Positions 1-6,934 of a stretch of DNA of 29,961 bases are shown one piece after another. Source of the DNA: CAYVBJ01 sp964415185 (lineage in GTDB: Bacteria > Bacteroidota > Rhodothermia > Balneolales > Balneolaceae). Every line of letters begins with the position of its first letter. The first letter of the stretch is position 1. The notes under the pieces were generated by a model that had not been told where the DNA came from, did not search any database, and saw nothing but the letters and a program-made list of their open reading frames with translations. The stretch lies in contig CAYPZI010000022.1 of NCBI GenBank assembly GCA_964415185.1, positions 1 to 29,961 on the forward strand, read 5' to 3'. The position numbers and the translations under genes are program-made.

Positions 1-57
1 TGAATATTCAAACAGTTAAATACTTTAGAATTACTTTCGTTATTTTTAGAAAAAATC

Positions 58-369
58 ATGTCTGATATGAGTAATAATAATAATATACCTGTTAACATAA
101 AGGAACAGCTTGAAAAGATTAAACCATTTCTTGCCAAGAAATATAAAGTTAAAGAAATTGGTTATTTTGGTTCTTTTGCTTCAGGAAACTATTCAGATTC
201 AAGTGATGTAGACATACTGATTGAACTTGATGAGCCATTGGGATGGGAATTTTTTGACCTGAAAAACTTTCTCGAAACTCACCTTAAAAGGCCTGTCGAT
301 TTGGTAACACGTAATGCCCTTAAAAAACGATTCAAAGAAAAAATTCTCAAACAAACGATCTTTGTATGA
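58..369 (+). CDS. MNT-domain nucleotidyltransferase (MntA-like antitoxin)
   Basis: This 103-residue protein is a minimal nucleotidyltransferase. The signature GS-X10-DxD is exact: G38-S39, then ten residues, then D50-V-D52, with a likely third carboxylate at D81 in RPVDLV. In HEPN/MNT toxin-antitoxin pairs this protein is the antitoxin that neutralises the HEPN RNase toxin, and in characterised cases it adds AMP to the toxin. The catalytic residues are intact here. The stop codon overlaps an ATG (ATGA at 366-369) that opens the normal partner frame, but that HEPN gene is broken, so the antitoxin is probably an orphan or kept for another role. An AAT run encodes four Asn at residues 6-9. A second ATG at 67 is an alternative start. 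Fold assignment is firm; the antitoxin role is inferred. Confidence 0.85.
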   Translation: MSDMSNNNNIPVNIKEQLEKIKPFLAKKYKVKEIGYFGSFASGNYSDSSDVDILIELDEPLGWEFFDLKNFLETHLKRPVDLVTRNALKKRFKEKILKQTIFV

Positions 370-477
370 CAAGGAAAAAAAGAGAGTTTCTTTTTTATAT
401 GGAAAATTATCTCAAATGATTTACCGGGTAACCTGAACGATTTAACAAAAGTGATAGAAGAGTTAAAAGGTCAATGA
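366..477 (+). pseudogene. HEPN (DUF86) toxin gene, internally deleted remnant
   Basis: Two HEPN-like ends remain in different frames. The ATG at 366 overlaps the MNT stop, as is usual in HEPN/MNT operons, and gives MTRKKREFLFYME, which resembles a DUF86 N-terminus, before a stop at 417-419. In the +1 frame from about 397 to the TGA at 475-477 the reading IWKIISNDLPGNLNDLTKVI resembles the C-terminal helix of DUF86 HEPN proteins (consensus-like VW..I..DLP.L...). Full HEPN toxins are about 110-120 residues; about 40 remain, so some 70-80 residues are missing, including the region that carries the catalytic RxxxxH motif. The remnant cannot make an active RNase. The assignment rests on my recall of the family's end motifs, not an alignment. 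Confidence 0.6.
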
Positions 478-645
478 TTAAAATCAAAATCGATCTATCG
501 GCCATCGATTCTTCACAGCTTAGCGTAGAGAAGGATGCATTTCATAACTACTTGCACCACCTTTAGGATTCATTCATTGCCTTTCCCTGAATCCATCCGG
601 AGAGCTTGGGGTGTGTTAACTTCTTAACCCCGGGAGCTGTTGGCA

Positions 646-1500
646 TTATCCCAGGTAAGCCCTCAGAGCAGCACTTTTGTTGTGGTGTCTCAGTTTCCGG
701 AGAGCTTTTTCCTTGATTTGCCTTACGCGTTCCCTTGTAAGATCGAATCGCTCACCGATCTCTTCAAGAGTAAGCGAATGCTCTCTTCCGATTCCGAAAT
801 AGAGCCGGATTACTTCGGCTTCTCTTTTGGTAAGTTTGGAAAGTGCCCTTTCAATCTCCACCTTCAGGGATTCACCCATCAGGTCAAAATCGGGATCGGG
901 TATTTCTTCGTTTTCCAGGACATCAAGCAGCCTGTTATCCTCGCCCTGTGCAAAGGGAGCATCTACGGAGAGGTGCCTTCCCGAAATCTTTAGTGTATCG
1001 GCAACTTCAGATACCGACATTTCAAGGCTTTCTGCCAGTTCGGCTGCCGATGGAACCCTTTCATATTCCTGTTCAAGCTTTGAAAGTTCTTTCCCGATCT
1101 TGTTGAGTGCTCCAACCCTGTTCAGAGGCAAACGAACAATCCTGCTCTGTTCGGCAAGCGCCTGAAGAATGGATTGCCGGATCCACCATACGGCGTAAGA
1201 AATAAATTTAAATCCCCTGGTTTCATCAAATCTCTTGGCGGCTTTAATCAAGCCGAGATTCCCTTCATTAATCAGATCTCCAAGCGATAAGCCCTGGTTC
1301 TGATACTGCTTTGCAACAGACACCACAAAACGGAGGTTAGCCTTGGTTAAATCTTCAAGTGCTCTCTGTGATCCTTTCTGAATCTCTTTAGCCAGCCTGA
1401 CTTCATCGTCGGGTGTAATAAGTTTCTCTTTTCCAATTTCGTGTAGGTAACGATCTAAAGACTCTGATTCGCGAGTTGAAATTCCTGAGCTTTTTGCCAC
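646..1500 (-). CDS. rpoD: Primary RNA polymerase sigma-70 factor RpoD/SigA
   Basis: This 284-residue sigma factor matches the short Bacteroidetes primary sigma, which lacks region 1.1. Region 1.2 is at about residues 10-45 (SLDRYLHEIGKEKLI). Region 2, at about 50-125, contains the core-binding and -10 recognition helices (NLRFVVSVAKQYQNQG, DETRGFKFISYAVWWIRQSI). Region 3 follows (SLNKIGKEL-like stretch, then SGRHLSVDAPF), and region 4.2 near the end carries the -35 helix-turn-helix (LTLEEIGERFDLTRERVRQI). It would direct RNA polymerase to housekeeping promoters. The start codon read is GTG at 1498-1500; no in-frame ATG lies nearby and the N-terminus matches family length. It is downstream of deoB on the same strand but 175 bp away, with a candidate promoter in that gap. 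Confidence 0.95.
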   Translation of the reverse strand: MAKSSGISTRESESLDRYLHEIGKEKLITPDDEVRLAKEIQKGSQRALEDLTKANLRFVVSVAKQYQNQGLSLGDLINEGNLGLIKAAKRFDETRGFKFISYAVWWIRQSILQALAEQSRIVRLPLNRVGALNKIGKELSKLEQEYERVPSAAELAESLEMSVSEVADTLKISGRHLSVDAPFAQGEDNRLLDVLENEEIPDPDFDLMGESLKVEIERALSKLTKREAEVIRLYFGIGREHSLTLEEIGERFDLTRERVRQIKEKALRKLRHHNKSAALRAYLG

Positions 1501-1607
1501 GGATGATATATGATTTAGTGTTTAAATAAAATTGTTTTTGACTTGCATCGGTACAACGTAAGAAACCCCCGGATTGTTGCTAAGGTATATAGCAAAAACA
1601 TAAACTT

Positions 1608-1638
1608 CAAATATAAGAACTACAGAGTTTAATCGAAA
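1608..1638 (-). promoter_or_regulatory. Candidate rpoD promoter (Bacteroidetes type)
   Basis: On the minus strand TTTC (1638-1635), a 19-nt spacer and TATATTTG (1615-1608) match the Bacteroidetes consensus TTTG-N19-21-TAnnTTTG with one mismatch. Transcription would begin near 1601, giving rpoD a leader of roughly 100 nt. This is motif matching by eye. Confidence 0.45.
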
Positions 1639-1675
1639 ATATTTGTTATTGATACCTTCTTGTTTTAACGCGAGA

Positions 1676-2860
1676 CTAACTAATTCTTTTAGGTTTGTCA
1701 AGAAAAGATGTTCCCGGAAGAGGATTGCCAATTTTAAAATAACCCAATATGGATGCACTTACATCACTGAATGTATCCCGCGTGCCGAGCGGCACGTTTT
1801 CATTTTTTTCCTTATTCACAACCAACAAAGGCACAAATTCCCTTGTATGATCCGTACTGTTATCACAGGGATCATTTCCGTGATCGGAAGTAATGATCAG
1901 CAGATCTTCTTTTTGCAGTTTCTGCAGAATTGCCGGAATAGCCCTGTCAATTTCCTGCAAACACTCCGCGTATCCTTCCGGGTCCTGTCTGTGCCCATAA
2001 ATTTGGTCCGTATCAATCAGGTTCACAAATACAAATGCTGAATCCGGCTTTGAACTCATCAGGCTTAGCAACTGGGATATTCCCTCTGCATTGCTTCGAG
2101 TACGCCGGTATTGGGTAAATCCTTTTCCCGCAAAAAGGTCTATAATTTTGCCGATGGAATAAACCTTTACTCCATGTTCATTTAACAGGGAAATCAGGTT
2201 CGGCTCAGGTGGCGGAGCTGAGTAGTCATGCCTTTTTTCTGAAATGCGTGAAAAGTTACCCGGAGAACCTTCAAAAGGCCGGGCTATTACCCTGCCGACG
2301 AGATGCCGGCCGGTCATAACTTTTTCTCTTGCAGCTTCACATATACGATACAATTCCTCTATACTGACTACTTCATTATGACATGCAATCTGAAACACAC
2401 TATCGGCCGAGGTATAAACTATCGGCTTGCCGGTACGCAAATGTTCTTCACCGTAATCCCTGATGACATCCGTACCTGAATACGGATTGTTGCACAACAC
2501 ACCGTCCATTCCGGTTATTTTGCAAAACTGCTCTATTATTTCTTTCGGAAACCCTTCAGGGTAAGTGGGAAATGGTTTTCCAAGATGAATTCCGGCAATT
2601 TCCCAATGCCCCGTTGTAGAATCCTTGCCGCCCGAAACCTCTCTCATTTTGCCCCAGTCGGCCAGCGGATTCTTAATTGCTTTCACCGATTGAAGATCTG
2701 AAATATTTCCAAGCCCAAGCTGTTCAAAATTTTTCAATTCCACCCCGGTGTCCCGGCTTACATGTCCCAGGGTATTCGCCTCCGAATCGTTATACAAACC
2801 GGCATCTCCCTGTGCTCCTATTCCCATGCCATCAACTACAATCAGGTAAACCGCTCCCAT
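1676..2860 (-). CDS. deoB: Phosphopentomutase
   Basis: DeoB interconverts ribose-1-phosphate or deoxyribose-1-phosphate with the 5-phosphates, linking nucleoside salvage to the pentose phosphate pathway in the cytoplasm. The 394-residue length is normal. Alkaline-phosphatase-superfamily metal motifs are present: VDGMGIG with D10, the KDSTTGHWE segment with the phospho-acceptor Thr at 82/83, DTDQIYGHRQD, and the SDHGNDP and DHTREFVPLLV motifs toward the C-terminus. The ATG at 2858-2860 directly follows the TAA of the GAF-domain gene (no spacing), so the two are almost certainly translationally coupled, and pepF is 11 bp further upstream. The context suggests a catabolic or salvage operon of peptide and nucleoside use, but that is inference. 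Confidence 0.95.
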   Translation of the reverse strand: MGAVYLIVVDGMGIGAQGDAGLYNDSEANTLGHVSRDTGVELKNFEQLGLGNISDLQSVKAIKNPLADWGKMREVSGGKDSTTGHWEIAGIHLGKPFPTYPEGFPKEIIEQFCKITGMDGVLCNNPYSGTDVIRDYGEEHLRTGKPIVYTSADSVFQIACHNEVVSIEELYRICEAAREKVMTGRHLVGRVIARPFEGSPGNFSRISEKRHDYSAPPPEPNLISLLNEHGVKVYSIGKIIDLFAGKGFTQYRRTRSNAEGISQLLSLMSSKPDSAFVFVNLIDTDQIYGHRQDPEGYAECLQEIDRAIPAILQKLQKEDLLIITSDHGNDPCDNSTDHTREFVPLLVVNKEKNENVPLGTRDTFSDVSASILGYFKIGNPLPGTSFLDKPKRIS

Positions 2861-4318
2861 TTAAAACCTGATGCTTTTTTTTCTTTCAGATTTTGCCACT
2901 TCCGACATAATATCTTTTGCCCTCGTTACAATATCATGCGCCTCCTCATCCGATTCGTTTATTTTCGTAAAACCGTTTGATATTTCAATAGGCAGGCTCC
3001 TGCCGTCGGACAGTGCCACCGGCCGGCTGAATTCATCCGATATTTGAGCCAGATATTTCTGATATTCTTTTTCCGAGCCGTGAAGAATAGAAGAGTAAAC
3101 ATAATCTGAACTGAATCCGATAAAACCATTCATGCCATAACGGCCGGGATTCAGTTTGTTCACAATAATCTTTTGCACTTTCTTCAGGTCTTCAAGCCTG
3201 TAGCGAGACCTCAATTCCTGAACATTATTTACGCAGATAAACCCGAACCTTGTTTCCTCCCCTTCCATCCGCAACCGATCGATGTGGCGTTCAAGCGTTT
3301 TTTCCCACAAATCCGGAATGAAGTTTCCAAACTCCGAGGTAAACAGGTCTTTATCAACAGGCAGCTTTCCGAGGTTGATTTGTATGGCAAGCGAAGCAAT
3401 CCTTACCAGGTTCGAGATCTGATGTTTTGTCGATTCCTTGAATGAAAGCGGATTCACATCATTTGCAAGAATAACACCATGCCGCCTGTCATTAATGAGT
3501 AAAGGCACTGCATAGGAAGCCCCTTCGGTTTTTTTCTCTTTCCGGGATATCTGTTTTGGATTCTGATTAAAATGAATGGCAAATTCAGATCTGCCTTTTT
3601 GCAATGCATCATAAGCAATTGTCTTTTCCTCAAGAGCCAGGCCTGTAGCAGGACACTCGTTTGAAAACTTTGCCGGCAATACATTCAGCCATGATTCCAT
3701 TCCCCTTGCAAGAAAAGTGACACTTCCGGTAGGGAGCAGCCTTTGTGCTTCTGAAAGCACCCTGTCGATAATGTCAACCCTGTGCAGCCGGGGTGAAATT
3801 TTATGAAGCCCCTCTTCGTAGTCTGTCCAGTCTTTTTGATCCTTATACAAATCGGTAAGCTCCAGGTAGGTGTTTAATACATTTGTGATACCATTTTTAT
3901 AAGCCGTGATTTCATCTTCAAAATCCGAAACATCAATTTCCCGGTCGGTTTCAACACAGGTAAGGGCCACCGTTTCTCCATTGTTTTGAAACGGAATTAC
4001 GGTTATCTGTCTGACAGGTACGAAATCGTAATAATGGCCAAGCGAGCTTTCCGTTACATCCTTTCCCACAATTAGCTGCCGGACATGTGCAAGATCTGTA
4101 AAAGATTCGAGAAAATACTGGCTAAATGGTACCCGGTCCTGAAACATTACATTCGGCACAACCGTTGATTTGGACTCAAGCACAAATTGTTCCCTTGATT
4201 TGTTGACCCAGTTCAAATACACGGTTTCAGCATTCAATGCCTTTCTAAAAAGCAACACAAAATCGTTGATAACATGTTTAAACTCTCTAAGGGCTTTATC
4301 TTCTCTGGAGTTGGTCAT
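2861..4318 (-). CDS. GAF-domain protein with degenerate GGDEF-like C-terminus
   Basis: I do not recognise a named gene. The 485-residue protein has no signal peptide or membrane segment. The N-terminal 150 residues and residues of about 170-325 each read like a GAF sensory domain (for example GASYAVPLLINDRRHGVILA, then a helix ending near IASLAIQI). The C-terminal 150 residues follow the helix-strand pattern of a GGDEF domain, but where the GGDEF loop should be there is GRYGMNGF (residues 392-399), so the catalytic signature is missing. It is therefore unlikely to make c-di-GMP; it may bind a ligand or act as a scaffold. It lies between pepF and deoB with 11-bp and zero spacing, so it is co-expressed with both. 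The GAF calls are moderately sure and the GGDEF relation is tentative. Confidence 0.65.
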   Translation of the reverse strand: MTNSREDKALREFKHVINDFVLLFRKALNAETVYLNWVNKSREQFVLESKSTVVPNVMFQDRVPFSQYFLESFTDLAHVRQLIVGKDVTESSLGHYYDFVPVRQITVIPFQNNGETVALTCVETDREIDVSDFEDEITAYKNGITNVLNTYLELTDLYKDQKDWTDYEEGLHKISPRLHRVDIIDRVLSEAQRLLPTGSVTFLARGMESWLNVLPAKFSNECPATGLALEEKTIAYDALQKGRSEFAIHFNQNPKQISRKEKKTEGASYAVPLLINDRRHGVILANDVNPLSFKESTKHQISNLVRIASLAIQINLGKLPVDKDLFTSEFGNFIPDLWEKTLERHIDRLRMEGEETRFGFICVNNVQELRSRYRLEDLKKVQKIIVNKLNPGRYGMNGFIGFSSDYVYSSILHGSEKEYQKYLAQISDEFSRPVALSDGRSLPIEISNGFTKINESDEEAHDIVTRAKDIMSEVAKSERKKSIRF

Positions 4319-4329
4319 AAAATAAAGAA

Positions 4330-6132
4330 TCAGGATTCAATTTTTATTTGTGCCGCCAAATCTTCCGCATCTTCAATCATTGTCTCGAAAATTTCGAGCC
4401 CGCTGTCCCAAAAATTTGCATTTTGTACATCAACTCCAAGTTTTTTCAAAAGATTATGGGGCCAGTCAGATCCGCCTGCTTTCAGCAAGTCAATATACTT
4501 CTCCTCAAATTGCCCGGTACCCTCTTTGTATTTTTGATAGAGTGATAGCACGAGCAGCTCACCGAAAGCATAAGCATAGACATATCCCGGGGTGTGAAGA
4601 AAATGGGGAATGTAACACCACCAGAGTCTGTACTCGTCGGTAACGGTTACGGAATCTCCGTACAAATCAGACTGTGTGCGGTACCATTCATCCGAGAAAT
4701 CTTCGCCCTTCAGTTCCCCTTCATTTCTGCGCCGGGTGTGAATCGCATCTTCAAACCGGTTCATCGAAATTTGCCTGAATACTGTTGCTATGGTGTCATC
4801 TATTTTTCCTATCAGAAGCGACAATTTTTCACGTGGATCCTCGAGGGTCTCCATCAGTTTCTGAAAAACCAGCATTTCTCCAAAGACAGATGCCGTCTCT
4901 GCCGTGGTTAATGGTGTTCCCGATTGCAGTTCACCCTGTTCTCTCGACAAATATTGATGAACGCCGTGCCCCAGTTCATGTGCAAGTGTCTGAACATCCC
5001 TGATTTTTCCGTCATAGTTCATAAACACATAGGGATGCACGGAGCTGACCGTACTTGCTGAATATGCCCCACCCCGCTTTCCGGGCCTGATGGCAGCATC
5101 AATCCAGTTATGGTCAAAAAATTTGGTGGCTATTTCTCGCATTTCCGGATGAAATCCTTCATAAGCATCCAAAACCATTTTTTTAGCCGAACCCCATTCG
5201 ATAGAAGTTTCACTTTCACGAAGCGGTGCATAACGGTCATAGTCATATAATTCATCATACCCAAGCAGGTCTTTCTTCAATTTGTAATATCGCTGTACAA
5301 GCGGATATCTTCCTGTAACCGCATCTACAAGTGCCTCAACGGATCTGTCATCTATTTGATTGGAAAGATTTCTGGAAGTAATCCAGTTTTCATAACCACG
5401 CAGCTTGTCATTCGTAGCTTTGTCGGCAAGGATGGTATTAAAAATAAACGTCAGTGTTCTCCGTAGAGTTTTAAAAGTGGCCGTTAATGATGCATGAGCT
5501 TTTTTACGAACGTTCCTGTCGCCGCTATGCAGCTTGCTCAGCACTTCCTGTTCGGTCAGGTTCTCTCCGTCAAATTCGAAACGCGCTGCACCGAGTGTTT
5601 CATCAAAATAACGGTTCCATGCACTTCTGCCTGTCACCGATTTGGCACTCATCACCTTTTCCGCCTCTTCCGAGAGTGTATGTTCTTTGTAAAGCCTCGA
5701 TACCTGCAGATAATGTTTATACCCGGACAAGCTTTCAGAGCTGATGATTTTTTCGGCATGTTCATCATCAATCTTGAGCCACTCAACATCAAAAAAGACA
5801 AGTTTTTGACTGATTTCCGATCCCAGCTCACTGGCTTCCTGGAGAAGTTTGCCAAGTTCCGGGTTTTCTGTATCGGTTGTCCAGATTAACTGTGAATATG
5901 AACCGATTTTATGCGCTGTTTCGATGATCTGTTCGTACTCATTGAGAGCATTAAAAAACTGCTCATGGTTTAATTTTGCCACCTTTCCTTTGTATTTTCC
6001 GGAAAAATGATCCGCTAATTTTAAAAGCTTTTTTTTATCATTCTTCAGTTTCGGGTCTTCCGGGGAGTTGTATAGATCCGATAAATCCCATCTGATGTCT
6101 TCCGCCTCTGCCGCGGACTCGCTATTGGACAT
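4330..6132 (-). CDS. pepF: M3 family oligoendopeptidase F (PepF)
   Basis: This 600-residue zinc metallopeptidase degrades short peptides in the cytoplasm. It has the M3 active-site motif HELGH at residues 385-389 (zinc ligands H385 and H389, catalytic E386) and the downstream acidic ligand in the ETASVFGE segment (E412). The N-terminus (IRWDLSDLY) and the helical N-domain are typical of the pepF/M3 group, and length fits the usual 560-610. No signal peptide is present. It is the first gene of a minus-strand operon with the GAF protein and deoB. The ATG at 6130-6132 is the only sensible start. A weak promoter-like element lies about 40 bp upstream. Substrate preference cannot be read from the sequence. 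Confidence 0.95.
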   Translation of the reverse strand: MSNSESAAEAEDIRWDLSDLYNSPEDPKLKNDKKKLLKLADHFSGKYKGKVAKLNHEQFFNALNEYEQIIETAHKIGSYSQLIWTTDTENPELGKLLQEASELGSEISQKLVFFDVEWLKIDDEHAEKIISSESLSGYKHYLQVSRLYKEHTLSEEAEKVMSAKSVTGRSAWNRYFDETLGAARFEFDGENLTEQEVLSKLHSGDRNVRKKAHASLTATFKTLRRTLTFIFNTILADKATNDKLRGYENWITSRNLSNQIDDRSVEALVDAVTGRYPLVQRYYKLKKDLLGYDELYDYDRYAPLRESETSIEWGSAKKMVLDAYEGFHPEMREIATKFFDHNWIDAAIRPGKRGGAYSASTVSSVHPYVFMNYDGKIRDVQTLAHELGHGVHQYLSREQGELQSGTPLTTAETASVFGEMLVFQKLMETLEDPREKLSLLIGKIDDTIATVFRQISMNRFEDAIHTRRRNEGELKGEDFSDEWYRTQSDLYGDSVTVTDEYRLWWCYIPHFLHTPGYVYAYAFGELLVLSLYQKYKEGTGQFEEKYIDLLKAGGSDWPHNLLKKLGVDVQNANFWDSGLEIFETMIEDAEDLAAQIKIES

Positions 6133-6167
6133 TGCTTCTGTAGATTTTCAATTCCGATTTATTTTCG

Positions 6168-6198
6168 TAAATATAATAAAACAACCGAGCCCGAAAAA
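6168..6198 (-). promoter_or_regulatory. Weak candidate promoter of the pepF operon
   Basis: On the minus strand TTTT (6198-6195), a 19-nt spacer and TATATTTA (6175-6168) resemble the Bacteroidetes promoter TTTG-N19-TAnnTTTG, with the last base wrong in each box. The position, 36 bp before the pepF ATG, is suitable. AT-rich DNA makes chance matches common. Confidence 0.25.
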
Positions 6199-6228
6199 CA
6201 TCTAAAAACAGATATTTCCCAACATCCG

Positions 6229-6303
6229 CAAGTCATCGGATGACTTGTTGATTTCTAAGTACTTAAATAAATCTTTACCTGCGAGTCCCGAATGCTTTCG
6301 GGA
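6229..6303. repeat. Pair of adjacent hairpins (REP-like)
   Basis: A palindrome CAAGTCATC-G-GATGACTTG (6229-6247) is followed by the stem-loop TCCCGAA-TGCT-TTCGGGA (6286-6303). Both are continued by the same GGATGACTT word, so the two hairpins look related. Paired hairpins like these in an intergenic region are typical of dispersed REP-type repeats, but only this copy is visible here. Confidence 0.45.
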
Positions 6304-6934
6304 TGACTTATTTAATTTAAAATCAATCCTTTATAATTACTCTTGCGGATTTTAGGGGATAACTACCGTTGACAGAATAGTGATAAATACTTTTCGAATG
6401 TGGTAACTTCGAATATCAAAGATCGCATACCTGAGATCGTATATCAAATTTGTGGCAATCATCCCTATATAAATGTCCATACCTAACATAGCTGGTGCCT
6501 ACATTAGATCTTTTTAAATCAAGCTGAGAAAAAGAAGATCTCATCACTACGTCATGACAGAAATGCACTGTGATCAGTCAGGAGACGGACACGGTTCCGA
6601 ACGAAATGAGAATCCGCCGCTAATAGGAGACACTCTGCCGACTCCGCCTCAGCGAAAAACACACTGAGGCTGTTCGACCGGTAAATCAGTTGTTCGAGAT
6701 TTTTTACTGCACTCTATCTCCATCAGCTTACATTAAATTTATTTCTAAAACGGAAGGCCTCTCATACACACGGAATCTACATCGTTTTTTTACTTAATTA
6801 TGATTAATTTTTAGTTAGTTTTGAATGTTCTAAAAATGATCCTTGTTCGCTATTAAATATAATGAGTTTAAACTTTTCAGTGAATACAATCTGAAGCACT
6901 AATAACAACCATACAATACAATCATATATAAATT

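Larger units (their letters stand above)
6133..6934. other. Long intergenic region with hairpins and short repeats
   Basis: About 800 bp separate pepF (leftward) from kgd (rightward), with no credible ORF and no tRNA-like sequence. It should hold both promoters. Three perfect inverted repeats stand out: a 19-bp palindrome at 6229-6247, a 7-bp stem with a 4-nt loop at 6286-6303, and a 7-bp stem with an 11-nt loop at 6646-6670. Short direct repeats also occur: GGATGACTT at 6238 and 6301, TTCGAAT at 6393 and 6408, TATCAAA at 6414 and 6442. A TAnnTTTG-like box (TAGTTTTG, 6816-6823) without a -33 partner may belong to the kgd promoter. An unannotated RNA or a decayed mobile fragment is possible. 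Confidence 0.5.

Noticed and set aside
566..594. GGATTCA / TGAATCC stem (7 bp, 15-nt loop) after rpoD as a terminator
   Set aside because: No T-run on either side and the loop is long; it may be chance.
608..634. GGGGTTAA / TTAA-CACA-CCCC stem near the rpoD 3' end
   Set aside because: The stem has a bulge and no T-run, so it is too weak to call a terminator.
827..1165. Plus-strand reading frames over rpoD
   Set aside because: They are antisense shadows of a well-recognised sigma factor and show no family features.
1522..1758. 78-residue minus-strand frame between rpoD and deoB
   Set aside because: It overlaps the real deoB end in another frame and covers the rpoD promoter region; no motif is seen.
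6690..6703. GTTCGA words in the long gap as tRNA T-loop
   Set aside because: No acceptor or anticodon stem could be folded around them.
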